NCBI GenBank assembly: GCA_041905405.1
Contig: JAYRLC010000022.1
Coordinates: 1 to 64,000, forward strand
From: RAM1 sp041905405
GTDB lineage: Bacteria; Pseudomonadota; Gammaproteobacteria; Burkholderiales; Burkholderiaceae_C
DNA: 64,000 nt
Direction of reading: 5' to 3'
Below the pieces are notes generated by a model. That model did no database searches, had not been told where the DNA came from, and saw only the letters and a program-made list of their open reading frames with translations. This document shows, in pieces, positions 51,375 to 61,576 of the stretch (the first letter of the stretch is position 1; each line of letters opens with the position of its first letter). The position numbers were made by a program, and so were the translations under genes.

Positions 51375-52154
51375 ATGCTGATCGCCACCTGGAACGTCAA
51401 CTCCCTCACCGCCCGCCTGCAGCACGTGCTGGACTGGCTGGCCGCCGACCCCGTGGATGTGTTGTGCCTGCAGGAGCTGAAGATGACGGACGACAAGTTC
51501 CCGCTGGACGTGCTGCAGTCGGCCGGCTACCACGCGGCCGTGTTTGGCCAGAAGACCTACAACGGCGTCGCCATCCTGTCGCGCGCGCCCGTGCGTGATG
51601 TGGTGAAGAACATCGTGGGGTTCGAGGACGAGCATTCGCGCGTGATCGCCGCCACGGTTGACGGACCCGGCGGCGAGATTCGTGTGCTGAACGGCTACTT
51701 CGTGAACGGCCAGGCGCCGGACAGCGACAAATTTGCCTACAAGATGAACTGGCTCACCGGCCTGCACCGCTACGTGGCCGACGAGATGACGCGCCACCCG
51801 CGCCTGGTGCTGCTGGGCGACTTCAACGTCGCGCCCGAGGACCGTGATTCATTCGATCCCGTGGGTCTGAAGGACACCATCCATCACACGGTGCAGGAGC
51901 GCGATCACTTCCAGCGGCTGATCGGCCTGGGCCTGACCGACAGCTTCCGCATGTTCGAGCAGCCCGAGAAAAGCTATTCGTGGTGGGACTACCGTATGCT
52001 GGGCTACCAGAAGAACCGCGGCCTGCGCATCGACCACATCCTGGTCAGCGACGCGCTCAAGCCGGCCGTGAAGTCCTGCCGCATCGACCGCGTGCCGCGC
52101 AAATGGGACAAGCCCAGCGACCACGCGCCCGTGGTGCTGGAGCTTGGCGCTTAA
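51375..52154 (+). CDS. xthA: Exodeoxyribonuclease III
   Basis: XthA (259 aa) is an AP endonuclease and 3'-5' exonuclease in base-excision repair. Metal and catalytic motifs: IATWNVNSLTARL (Asn), LCLQELKMTDDKFP (Glu), NGYFVNGQ, LLGDFNVAPEDRD (Asp/Asn), GLRIDHILVS (Asp) and SDHAPVVLEL (His). ATG 51375 gives the canonical N-terminus MLIATWNVNS. Its stop and that of the convergent aconitase gene share the sequence TTAA at 52151-52154. Confidence 0.96.
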   Translation: MLIATWNVNSLTARLQHVLDWLAADPVDVLCLQELKMTDDKFPLDVLQSAGYHAAVFGQKTYNGVAILSRAPVRDVVKNIVGFEDEHSRVIAATVDGPGGEIRVLNGYFVNGQAPDSDKFAYKMNWLTGLHRYVADEMTRHPRLVLLGDFNVAPEDRDSFDPVGLKDTIHHTVQERDHFQRLIGLGLTDSFRMFEQPEKSYSWWDYRMLGYQKNRGLRIDHILVSDALKPAVKSCRIDRVPRKWDKPSDHAPVVLELGA

Positions 52155-54091
52155 GCCGCACGCCGCTGCAGTTCGGCGAACGACACCAGTTCCCCCGCCA
52201 GCGCGCTGGCCATGACCGTGGGCGGGCTGGCCAGCCACACCTGGCCCGGCCCTGAGCGGCCGGGAAAGTTGCGATTGATCGCACTCACCGTCACCTGGCC
52301 GGTTGTCGTTGACGAGCCCGGCCCGCAGTTGGCGCAGGCCCCGCACGACGGCTGCAGCATGCGCGCGCCTGCGGCGGCAAAGGTGCGGTCGTAGCCCTGC
52401 GCGATGCAATAGTCGCGCACGGCCGTCGTGCCGTACTGCAGGTACAGCTGCACGCTGGCCGGCACCTTCAGGCCGTGCGCCAGGCCCCAGGCCAGCACCG
52501 CGTGGTAGTGGTCGAAATCCTCGCGCTTGCCCGCGGTGCACGAGCCGCCGTAGGCAATGTCGACCGTGACCTTGCGGCCCAACTGGTCCAGCGGCAGGCC
52601 GTTGCCGGGATCGCCCGGCGCCGCCACGAACGGCGACAACGCCGCGCAATCGATCGTGATGACATCCGCGTACGTGGCGCCTTCGTCGCTGCACATCCAG
52701 GGCTGCAGTTCGAAGTCGACACCGCGCCGCTCTTTCAGAAAGCGCACGGTCTGCGCATCGGGCGCGACAATGCCCGTGAAGCCGCCGAGCTCCGCCGTCA
52801 TGTTGGTCAGCGTGGCGCGCTCGTCGATGGACATGGCTGCCACGGCGTTGCCCGTGAACTCGAATACCCGCCCCACTCCACCGCCTGCGCGGACCATGGG
52901 CAACGCCAGCAGGTGCAGCACCACGTCCTTGGCCGTCACGCCAGCGGGCAGCGCGCCGCCGAGTTCGACGCGCAGCACGGACGGCATGGTCATGCGCACC
53001 GCGCCCGTGACGAAGGCATTGGCCATGTCGGTCGTACCCACACCGAACGCCACGCAACCCAGAGCGCCGCTGTGCGGCGTGTGCGAGTCGGTGCCCGCCA
53101 CGACCTGGCCCGGCAGCGCATAGTGTTCGGCCACCATGGCGTGGGAGATGCCAGCGACGTTGGTGCCGTCGTCTTCGGCCGCCTCGGCATCGGTCAGCGT
53201 GCGGTGTTCGCGCAGCCCGTACTGCGCCGCAAAGTCGCGCTGCGCCTGCATCATGGCGCGCACATTGGGCACCAGGCCCATGCGCAGATGCACCGGGCTT
53301 TCGTCGATGTAGGAGGTGTGGTCCTCGAACACGACGATGGACGCGGGGTCGTGCAGCACGAGCGGATGGCCCAGCGATTCATGCAGCATGTGCGCGGCCA
53401 TGCCGGTGTAGTACTCGTGGATGAAGCGGCGGTCGGCGCGCACGAACGCGCCCTCGCCCGGCTGCGGGTCCGCGGGCGTGACCGGCGTGGCCAGCAGGTG
53501 GCGGCGCACGATCTTCTCGAACAGCGTCAGCGGTTGGCCCGCGTCGGTCGGCTCTGCAGGCACCGCGCCCTTCAGGTGCATCTGGCCGAAGCGCAACAGC
53601 CCGCCCGCGCGCAGGATGCCGGCCGCCAGCGCGTCGCGCCCGGTCAGCAGTTCGTCGATGGTGATGCGCTCGCCGCGTTCGATGCGCGCTACCAGCCCCA
53701 TGTCGGTGGATGTGAACAGGCCGATGTTGTCGGCGTTCTGGCGGTAGATGCGCTCGAAGCTCGGCGCGATCACCAGGCGGATGCCCGCCAGCCGCTCGGC
53801 CGCCGGGCTGTGCTCGCGCGACGAGCCTTTGCCGTAGCGCTGGCCGGCCACGGTCACCGTGTAGCCGCCCGCCTGCACGTCGCCTGCGGCGATGGGGAAC
53901 GCGTCACCTGACTTGAAGCCGGTGTAGGCAAAGCGGGCCAGCCGCGCGTCGTAGTGCGACAGGATGGCCACCGGCGTGATCTCGTCGGTGGACACGTCGT
54001 CGCGCAGGCTGCCGTCGGGGTTGGCCAGGCGCAGGATGCGCGGCAGTGAACCTGTGGCGCCGAGGTCGAGATGCATGGAAGGGGATGTCAT
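52151..54091 (-). CDS. Aconitase-family hydratase with swivel domain first
   Basis: A 646-aa single-chain dehydratase of the aconitase/isopropylmalate-isomerase superfamily in permuted order. The LeuD-like swivel domain is N-terminal (residues about 1-165: YGKGSSREHSPAAERLAGIR, LVIAPSFERIYRQNADNIGL). The LeuC-like catalytic domain follows, with 4Fe-4S ligands in TDSHTPHSGALGC and SCGACANCGPGS, and INRNFPGRSG near the C-terminus. It hydrates/dehydrates or isomerises a hydroxy acid; the exact substrate is unknown. ATG 54091 overlaps the LysR gene stop by 4 bases. Divergent neighbours (HMG-CoA-lyase-like, CoA-transferase, Bug) suggest an organic-acid catabolic pathway. Confidence 0.88.
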   Translation of the reverse strand: MTSPSMHLDLGATGSLPRILRLANPDGSLRDDVSTDEITPVAILSHYDARLARFAYTGFKSGDAFPIAAGDVQAGGYTVTVAGQRYGKGSSREHSPAAERLAGIRLVIAPSFERIYRQNADNIGLFTSTDMGLVARIERGERITIDELLTGRDALAAGILRAGGLLRFGQMHLKGAVPAEPTDAGQPLTLFEKIVRRHLLATPVTPADPQPGEGAFVRADRRFIHEYYTGMAAHMLHESLGHPLVLHDPASIVVFEDHTSYIDESPVHLRMGLVPNVRAMMQAQRDFAAQYGLREHRTLTDAEAAEDDGTNVAGISHAMVAEHYALPGQVVAGTDSHTPHSGALGCVAFGVGTTDMANAFVTGAVRMTMPSVLRVELGGALPAGVTAKDVVLHLLALPMVRAGGGVGRVFEFTGNAVAAMSIDERATLTNMTAELGGFTGIVAPDAQTVRFLKERRGVDFELQPWMCSDEGATYADVITIDCAALSPFVAAPGDPGNGLPLDQLGRKVTVDIAYGGSCTAGKREDFDHYHAVLAWGLAHGLKVPASVQLYLQYGTTAVRDYCIAQGYDRTFAAAGARMLQPSCGACANCGPGSSTTTGQVTVSAINRNFPGRSGPGQVWLASPPTVMASALAGELVSFAELQRRAA

Positions 54092-54996
54092 GTCATGGCG
54101 GTGCCGGCTTGCGCGGCAAGGTGATCGACCAGCAGTTGCGCGGCGGGCGACAGCGCCTGCGCGTCGCGAAAGCACACCACGAAGCGCCGCTGCGCCCAGG
54201 GCTCGTCCAGCGGAATGATGCGCAGCCCGTACGAGGTGTGCTGCTGCGCGACCTCGCGCGGCACCAGGCTGATGGCCAGGCCCGCGCGCACGACACGCAT
54301 GGCGGCCTCGAAGTTGGAGACGATTACGCGGTGCTTCATGCTGCGCGACAGCTGCGCGGCGGCGCGCTGCAGCATCACCTGCACGGCGCTGTTGATGGGC
54401 AGGCTCACGTATTCGTAGTCCAGCGTCTGCTCGAACCGCAGGCGCTTGTGGCGCGCGAGCGCGTGGCCCGGCGGCACGACAATGCTCAGGTGGTCGCTGC
54501 GGTACGGGCGCGACTGCAGCGCGCCCAGCTCGGCGGCGTCCCAGCACACGCCCAGCGACGCCAGGCCGTCACGCACACCGCGCACGATCTCGGGGCTGAC
54601 GCGCTCTTCCATGTCGACCTGGATGCTGCTGTGCGGCGGCTGCTGCAGGAACGACGCGACGTCGTCGGCCAGTGATTCGGTCATGGCCGACACCGACGCC
54701 AGGATGCGCACCTGCCCGCGCGCACCGGCGCCATACGCCTCCATGTCGCGCTCAATGCGCGCGGCGCTGTCCAGCATGCCGCGCGCGTGCTCCAGCAGTG
54801 TTTCGCCGGCGGCGGTGGGCACCACGCCATGCCGCTTGCGCACCAGCAGCGGCGTGCCGACCTGATGCTCCAGCAAGGTCAGACGCTTGCTGATGGCCGA
54901 GCCCACGATGTTGGCGCGTTCGCCCGCGCGCGCGATGTTGCCCGCCTCGCAGACGGTCACGAACAGGCGCAGGGTGGTCAGATCCAGGTCTCTCAA
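54088..54996 (-). CDS. LysR-family transcriptional regulator
   Basis: A LysR-type regulator: N-terminal HTH (LDLTTLRLFVTVCEAGNIAR, AGERANIVGSAISKRLTLLE, HQVGTPLLVRKRHG) and periplasmic-binding-like effector domain. I prefer TTG at 54996 (302 aa) with GAGG 8 bases upstream, since LysR proteins typically begin just before the LxLRLF helix. A second TTG at 55041 is possible (317 aa). It overlaps the aconitase gene (ATGA) and faces the divergent lyase/CoA-transferase/Bug operon, which it probably activates. Confidence 0.88.
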   Translation of the reverse strand: MRDLDLTTLRLFVTVCEAGNIARAGERANIVGSAISKRLTLLEHQVGTPLLVRKRHGVVPTAAGETLLEHARGMLDSAARIERDMEAYGAGARGQVRILASVSAMTESLADDVASFLQQPPHSSIQVDMEERVSPEIVRGVRDGLASLGVCWDAAELGALQSRPYRSDHLSIVVPPGHALARHKRLRFEQTLDYEYVSLPINSAVQVMLQRAAAQLSRSMKHRVIVSNFEAAMRVVRAGLAISLVPREVAQQHTSYGLRIIPLDEPWAQRRFVVCFRDAQALSPAAQLLVDHLAAQAGTAMT

Positions 54997-55013
54997 GACA
55001 TCCTCTTTAGATA

Positions 55014-55065
55014 TTCCAAAACGGAACGTTGCCCTTCTCAAATTGAAATAACATGTCCGATTGGA
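55014..55065. promoter_or_regulatory. Probable LysR operator region
   Basis: In the 86-base A+T-richer gap between the divergent LysR and lyase genes there is TTCC-AAAAC-GGAA (55014-55026) and TCC-GATT-GGA (55056-55065). They are two similar dyads about 40 bp apart, the usual recognition/activation-site layout of LysR regulators. Assignment to this LysR is by position only. Confidence 0.45.
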
Positions 55066-55082
55066 AATTCTAAACTCAGCGC

Positions 55083-56018
55083 ATGACCATTACCAACGCC
55101 GTCATTCGCGAAATGGGCCTTCGCGATGGGCTGCAAAGCATTGCCCGCACCGTACCCACTGCGGCCAAACTCGAATGGCTCCGCCTGGCATACGAAGCCG
55201 GCCAGCGCGAAATCGAAGTGGGCTCGTTCGTGCCCGCGCGCCTGCTGCCGCAACTGGCCGACACGGCCGAGTTACTGGCCTATGCCCAGACCCTGCCGGG
55301 CCTGAAGGCGTCGGTGCTGGTGCCCAACCTCAAGGGTGCCGAACGCGCCATGGAGTGCGGGGCCGAGCTGATGCTCGTGCCGCTGTCGGCCAGCCACCTG
55401 CACAGCCTGGCCAATCTGCGCAAGACGCCTGACGAGGTCGTGGCGGATATCGCGCGCATCCGTGCGGCGCGCGACGCCACGGGGTCCCGAACGAAGCTGG
55501 AGGTCGGCATCAGCACTGCGTTCGGCTGCACGATCCAGGGCCATGTGGACCCGGCCGAGGTCATGCGCCTGGTGCAGGCCGTGCTGGACGCAGGTGTGGA
55601 CGCGGTGAGCCTGGCGGACACCGTGGGCTATGCCGACCCGGCCATGGTGCGCGCGCTGTTCGAGCGCGTGCTGCCCGTGGCGGGCGGCAAATTCAATTGC
55701 GGGCATTTCCACGACACGCGCGGCCTGGGGCTGGCCAACGTGTATGCGGCGCTGGAGGTCGGCATCACGCGCTTTGACGCCTGCATTGGCGGCATTGGCG
55801 GCTGCCCGCACGCGCCGGGCGCCAGTGGCAACGTCGCGACCGAAGACCTGGCCTATATGCTGGCCAGCATGAACATCGAGACCGGGCAGGACTTCGACAA
55901 ACTCATCGCGCTGCGCCAGAAGGTCGCCGGATGGCTGGAAGGCGAATGCCTGCACGGCACATTGTGGCGCGCCGGGCTGCCCAAGACCATGAAGGCGGCT
56001 GAAGAGGCGGCGGCATGA
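55083..56018 (+). CDS. Hydroxymethylglutaryl-CoA lyase-like aldolase
   Basis: A 311-aa TIM-barrel lyase of the HMG-CoA lyase family: EMGLRDGLQSI (metal-binding Asp), EVGSFVPARLLPQLADTAEL, GISTAFGCTIQG, CGHFHDTRGLGLANVYAALE (metal-binding histidines) and the catalytic Cys loop GIGGCPHAPGASGNVATEDL. It cleaves a 3-hydroxy-3-methyl-type acyl-CoA to acetyl-CoA plus a keto acid. Next to a CoA-transferase and an aconitase, a citramalyl-CoA- or HMG-CoA-like substrate is plausible. It overlaps the CoA-transferase gene by 4 bases. Confidence 0.92.
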   Translation: MTITNAVIREMGLRDGLQSIARTVPTAAKLEWLRLAYEAGQREIEVGSFVPARLLPQLADTAELLAYAQTLPGLKASVLVPNLKGAERAMECGAELMLVPLSASHLHSLANLRKTPDEVVADIARIRAARDATGSRTKLEVGISTAFGCTIQGHVDPAEVMRLVQAVLDAGVDAVSLADTVGYADPAMVRALFERVLPVAGGKFNCGHFHDTRGLGLANVYAALEVGITRFDACIGGIGGCPHAPGASGNVATEDLAYMLASMNIETGQDFDKLIALRQKVAGWLEGECLHGTLWRAGLPKTMKAAEEAAA

Positions 56019-57196
56019 ACTCTTTGGCAGCACAGCCCCTGAAGGGCCTGCGTGTAGTCGAATTCACCCACATGGTCATGGGCCCCACCTGCGGCCTGGT
56101 GCTGGGCGACATGGGGGCCGAGGTGATCAAGGTCGAGCCGGTGGACGGCGACCGCACGCGCCACCTGCTGGGCGCGGGCGCGGGCTTCTTCCCCATGTTC
56201 AACCGCAACAAGAAAAGCATCACGATTGACCTGCACACGCCCGAGGGCGTAGCTGCCGCGCGCAAGCTGTGCCTGTCGGCCGACGTGGTGGTCGAAAACT
56301 TCAAGCCCGGCACGCTCGCCAAGTACGGGCTCGACTACGCCGGTCTGTCGGGCGACAACCCGCGCCTGATCTACGTGAGCTTGAAGGGCTTTCTGCCCGG
56401 CCCCTACGACCACCGCACCGCGCTGGACGAGGTGGTGCAGATGATGGGGGGCCTCGCGTACATGACGGGCCGCCCCGGCGACCCGCTGCGCGCGGGCACC
56501 AGCGTGAACGACATCATGGGTGGCATGTTCGGCGCCATCGGCACGCTGGGCGCGCTGGTGCAGCGCGGCATCACCGGCCGCGGCATGGAAGTGCAAAGCG
56601 CGCTGTTCGAGAACAACATCTTCCTGGTCGGCCAGCACATGCTGCAGTACGCCATCACCGGCCAGCCCGCCGCGCCCATGCCCGACCGCATCTCGGCCTG
56701 GGCCGTGTACGACGTGTTCACGGTCAAGGACGGCGAGCAGATATTCCTGGCGGCTGTCAGCGACGCGCAGTGGCGCAAGTTCTGCGACGTGCTGGGCTAT
56801 GCCGACCTGAAGGACGACACCCGCTACACGACCAACAACGACCGCGTACGCCAGCGGCCCACGCTGCTGCCGGTGCTGCGCGAGCGGCTGGCACTGCACA
56901 GCGCGGCGGAACTGGCCCGCATTTTTGAAGACGCCGGCCTGCCATTTGCTCCCATCAGCAAGCCCGAGGACCTGCTGGACGACCCGCACCTGCGCGCCAC
57001 CGGCGGCCTGGCGCCCGTGCGCCTGACCGATGGCGAGCGCGCCGGGCAGACCGCGCCCGCCGCGCTACTGCCATTCACGCTGGCCGGCCAACGCCTGGGC
57101 GTGCGGCTGCATCCGCCGCAGCTGGGCGAACATACGGCCGAACTGATGGACGAGCTCGGCCTTACGATCACAACCCCCAAGGAGACAAACCCATGA
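56015..57196 (+). CDS. CaiB/BaiF family (class III) CoA-transferase
   Basis: A 393-aa class III CoA-transferase: LKGLRVVEFTHMVMGPTCGL, VLGDMGAEVIKVEPVDGDRT, FNRNKKSITIDLHTPEG, VENFKPGTLAKYGLDY, then the region around the catalytic aspartate, GTSVNDIMGGMFGAIG. It moves CoA from a donor such as succinyl-CoA to a carboxylic acid. In this operon it probably activates the acid captured by the Bug receptor for cleavage by the lyase. It overlaps both neighbours by 4 bases. Confidence 0.93.
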   Translation: MNSLAAQPLKGLRVVEFTHMVMGPTCGLVLGDMGAEVIKVEPVDGDRTRHLLGAGAGFFPMFNRNKKSITIDLHTPEGVAAARKLCLSADVVVENFKPGTLAKYGLDYAGLSGDNPRLIYVSLKGFLPGPYDHRTALDEVVQMMGGLAYMTGRPGDPLRAGTSVNDIMGGMFGAIGTLGALVQRGITGRGMEVQSALFENNIFLVGQHMLQYAITGQPAAPMPDRISAWAVYDVFTVKDGEQIFLAAVSDAQWRKFCDVLGYADLKDDTRYTTNNDRVRQRPTLLPVLRERLALHSAAELARIFEDAGLPFAPISKPEDLLDDPHLRATGGLAPVRLTDGERAGQTAPAALLPFTLAGQRLGVRLHPPQLGEHTAELMDELGLTITTPKETNP

Positions 57197-58182
57197 CCAC
57201 ACATCAACACCTGTCGCGCCGCACGCTGCTGGGCGCGACCGCATCGGCCGCCGCCGTCGCGGGCCTGAGCCCGCTGGCGGCGATGGCCCAGTCGGGCACC
57301 GTGCGCTTCATCCTGCCCAACGCCACGGGCTCGGGCGTGGACGCGATCACGCGCGCCGCGCAGGCGGCACTGGGCAAGGCATTGAACGCCGCGGTCGTGG
57401 TGGACAACCAGCCCGGCGCCGGCGGCGTGGTGGGCCTGCAGGCGCTGGCCAAGGCCGCGCCCGATGGCAACACACTGGCCGTGGTGTCCAACAACGTGGT
57501 GATCTTCCCGAGCGTGCTGAAGTCGCTGCCGTTCGACATGCCGGGCGACTTTACGCCGATCGCCGTGGTAGGCGCCACGCCCATGGTGCTGGTGGTGAAC
57601 GCGGCCAAGGTGCCCGCCACCAACATGCGCGAATTCGTCGCGCTGCTCAAGAGCAAGCCGGGCCAGCTGAACTTTGCGTCGGGCGGCAACGGCACCATCC
57701 TGCACCTGGCGACCGAGCTGTTCCTGGACGCGTCGGGCGCCACAGCCAAGCACATACCCTACAAGGGCGTGGGCCCGATGGTGACCGACCTGATCGGCGG
57801 CCAGGTGGAGTTTGGCACCGCCGCCCTGCCCAGCCTGCAGGCCCACATCAAGAGCGGCGCGCTGCGCCCCATCGGCGTGCTGTCGCCGCAGCGCACGCCG
57901 GCCGCGCCCGAGATCCCGACCTTTGCCGAACAGGGCCTGACGAACTTCGCGGTCGAAGCCTGGTTCGCCGTCATCGGCCCCAAGAACCTGCCGCCCGCGC
58001 AGGTCAGGAAGGCGCACGACGCGGTGGTGGCCGCGTTCGCCGAACCGGCCGTGAAGGACGCCATGGCCAAGCAGGGCAACACGATCAACGTCAGCACGAC
58101 GGAACAGGCGCAGGCAGCGTTCCGCCAGGAACTGGCCAAATATGCGGCCCTCGTCAAGAAGGTCGGCCTCGAACCGCAATAA
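57193..58182 (+). CDS. Bug-family solute-binding protein
   Basis: A 329-aa TTT-family periplasmic receptor. The signal peptide has a Tat-like SRRTLLG motif, then GATASAAAVAGLSPLAAMAQ. Core: VRFILPNATGSGVDAITRAA, VVDNQPGAGGVVGLQALAKA, NFASGGNGTILHLATELFLD, IPYKGVGPMVTDLIGGQVEF, APEIPTFAEQGLTN. Third gene of the lyase/CoA-transferase operon, overlapping its neighbour by 4 bases. It presumably binds the organic acid degraded by them. Confidence 0.92.
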   Translation: MTTHQHLSRRTLLGATASAAAVAGLSPLAAMAQSGTVRFILPNATGSGVDAITRAAQAALGKALNAAVVVDNQPGAGGVVGLQALAKAAPDGNTLAVVSNNVVIFPSVLKSLPFDMPGDFTPIAVVGATPMVLVVNAAKVPATNMREFVALLKSKPGQLNFASGGNGTILHLATELFLDASGATAKHIPYKGVGPMVTDLIGGQVEFGTAALPSLQAHIKSGALRPIGVLSPQRTPAAPEIPTFAEQGLTNFAVEAWFAVIGPKNLPPAQVRKAHDAVVAAFAEPAVKDAMAKQGNTINVSTTEQAQAAFRQELAKYAALVKKVGLEPQ

Positions 58183-58213
58183 GAAGCAGTGTCTTCGCGG
58201 GAACGCGCGGAAC

Positions 58214-58282
58214 CGGCTTTGCCGGGCCGCTGCGTTGCCCCCCAGTGGGGGGAGGCGGCCGCAGGCCGCTTCGGGGGGCGTC
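58214..58282. repeat. Double-hairpin intergenic repeat / bidirectional terminator
   Basis: Between the convergent Bug and glnG genes: CCCCCC-AGT-GGGGGG (58238-58252) and GCGGCC-GCA-GGCCGC (58255-58269), preceded by GGCTTTGCCGGGCCGC. From recollection, such CTTTGCCGGG/GCAGGCCGC blocks are a dispersed intergenic repeat in Comamonadaceae. The position between convergent stops suggests a terminator function. Confidence 0.5.
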
Positions 58283-59794
<1,512 letters not shown>

Positions 59795-59834
59795 GTTTTT
59801 ATCGTCACCTCAGGTCAGCGGTCAATCGGTCGGG

Positions 59835-60908
59835 TCATGGCAGAGGAATCAACAGTTTGAAATCCGTCCTGCCAGGCAGGCTGTCGCACTCGATCAGGCC
59901 ATGGTGTTGCTGCACAAAGGTTTGCGCCAGCGTCAGCCCCAGCCCCGAACCGCCCTCGCGCCCTGAGACCAGGGGATAGAAGATGCGGTCCTTGATCGAG
60001 TCCGGCACGCCGGGCCCGTTGTCGATGACATGCAATTCCAATGCCAGTCGGTACCGCTGCTTACCGAATGTCACCTGCCGCGCGATGCGCGAGCGGAAGA
60101 TGAGCTGCGCATCGCCCGCCGCGATGCGCTCGTTCAGCGCCTGGCAGGCGTTGTGGGCGATGTTGAGCACCGCCTGGATGAGCTGCTCGCGGTCGCCGCG
60201 GAATTCGGGGATGGACGTGTCGTAGTCCCGCACCACCGCCAGGCCGCGCGGAAACTCCGCCAGGATCAGCGAACGCACACGCTCGCAGACCTCGTGGATG
60301 TTCACGTCGCCCACGACGTGCGGGCGCCGGTGCGGCGCCAGCAACCGGTCCACCAGCGTCTGCAGGCGGTCGGCCTCGTGGATGATGACCTGGGTGTATT
60401 CGGTCAGGCTGCTGTCGATTTCAAGCTGCAGCAGCTGCGCAGCCCCGCGGATCCCGCCCAGCGGGTTCTTGATCTCGTGCGCCAGGTTGCGGATGAGTTC
60501 CTTGTTGGCCTGGGCCTGGTCGATCAGGCGCTCTTCGCGGTCCTGCTTGGCCTGCTGCTCCAGCGGCAGCAGCTCCACGATGATTTCGCCGGGCCGCTCG
60601 GTCTGGGCCACGATCACGTGCACGGGCATCGGGTCGTGGTTCAGCCGCTTGAGCCAGGCGTCATAGCGCAGCGCCGCAAACTCATTGCTGCCCGCGCCTT
60701 CCAGCGCCGTGCGCAGCAGTTGCGGTTCGGTAAAGCAGTCGGCCAGCTGCGAGCCTTCGATCGTGCGCCGGGACGTGCCCAGCGCATCCTCCAGGGCGGA
60801 GTTGGCAAAAAGGACGGTTCCGTCGCTGCGCAACACAGCCACCAGGGTGGCCAGCAGGTCAAACGACTGGAAGCGCAGCAGGTTGGGCGGTATGGTGGCG
60901 GGCTTCAA
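59835..60908 (-). CDS. glnL: Nitrogen regulation sensor kinase NtrB
   Basis: NtrB (357 aa) is a cytoplasmic histidine kinase/phosphatase controlled by PII, acting on NtrC. PAS domain (VAVLRSDGTVLFANSALEDA), H box NLAHEIKNPLGGIRGAAQLL, N box LNIAHNACQALNE, G boxes DNGPGVPDSIKDRIF and GREGGSGLGLTLAQTF. Same strand and 5 bases downstream of the DUF4124-like gene, forming glnA-DUF4124-glnL-glnG. Confidence 0.97.
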   Translation of the reverse strand: MKPATIPPNLLRFQSFDLLATLVAVLRSDGTVLFANSALEDALGTSRRTIEGSQLADCFTEPQLLRTALEGAGSNEFAALRYDAWLKRLNHDPMPVHVIVAQTERPGEIIVELLPLEQQAKQDREERLIDQAQANKELIRNLAHEIKNPLGGIRGAAQLLQLEIDSSLTEYTQVIIHEADRLQTLVDRLLAPHRRPHVVGDVNIHEVCERVRSLILAEFPRGLAVVRDYDTSIPEFRGDREQLIQAVLNIAHNACQALNERIAAGDAQLIFRSRIARQVTFGKQRYRLALELHVIDNGPGVPDSIKDRIFYPLVSGREGGSGLGLTLAQTFVQQHHGLIECDSLPGRTDFKLLIPLP

Positions 60909-60913
60909 GCCAC

Positions 60914-61417
60914 CTATTTTGTCGCAGTCGCGCCGCCGCTGCGGCCCAGTTCGCGGCGAATGCCGGCGATGTCGCTTTCATTGCGGGCAATGCTGGCCTT
61001 CAGCTCGGCCACGCGGTCCAGGTATTTCTGGTGGTTGCGCGTCTCGGGGCCCAGTTTTTCGGGTTCACCGTTGTTGTATTCGCGAAGCAGCTCGGCCTGG
61101 CGTGCCTCGGCCTTGCGCAGTTCAGATTCAAGAATTGCGCGCGCTTCGTTGTCGCGGACACGCTGTTCGGCGTTGTCGATGCGCTGGCTGGCCTGCGGGG
61201 CATTGGCGACACGCACTGTGGAGGACGCGGTCGACGGCGCCACGCGCGTGCCTTCCACCACGGTGACATTGCCGCCTTCAACGACCTTGCAGCCCTTGGC
61301 CTGGGCTTCGGCGGCGTTGTTGGTGTATTCGTTGCCGCAACGGAAGATGCGGCTTTGCGCATGGCTGTTTGCTACCAGAAACGTAGCAAGCAACGCGATC
61401 AATACAGGGGACTTCAT
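60914..61417 (-). CDS. Exported DUF4124-like protein
   Basis: A 167-aa protein with a signal peptide (MKSPVLIALLATFLVANSHA), a short DUF4124-like segment with two cysteines (RIFRCGNEYTNNAAEAQAKG-C) and a long charged, probably coiled-coil C-terminal half (about residues 80-155). Function unknown. GAGGAGA precedes the ATG. In my recollection a small protein like this commonly sits between glnA and glnL in Comamonadaceae, but no role in nitrogen control is visible. Confidence 0.75.
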   Translation of the reverse strand: MKSPVLIALLATFLVANSHAQSRIFRCGNEYTNNAAEAQAKGCKVVEGGNVTVVEGTRVAPSTASSTVRVANAPQASQRIDNAEQRVRDNEARAILESELRKAEARQAELLREYNNGEPEKLGPETRNHQKYLDRVAELKASIARNESDIAGIRRELGRSGGATATK

Positions 61418-61528
61418 GGCTTTCTCCTCGCATCCACAGATGCAGGGACGGTCTGCCAGTATGCGGCAATCGCAGGCATTTTCAAAATACAGAGGTCTAT
61501 GTGCGCGCGCATTTACACACGCACCATG

Positions 61529-61555
61529 AAAAAAGGACGGCCTGCGCCGTCCTTT
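61529..61555 (-). terminator. Intrinsic terminator after glnA
   Basis: Read on the minus strand, a perfect 10-bp stem (61546-61555 with 61532-61541) with a 4-base loop is followed by a run of T (plus-strand A run ending at 61529). It lies 22 bases after the glnA stop and should separate glnA expression from glnL-glnG. Confidence 0.85.
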
Positions 61556-61576
61556 CCTGCCACAGGCTGTATGGAA

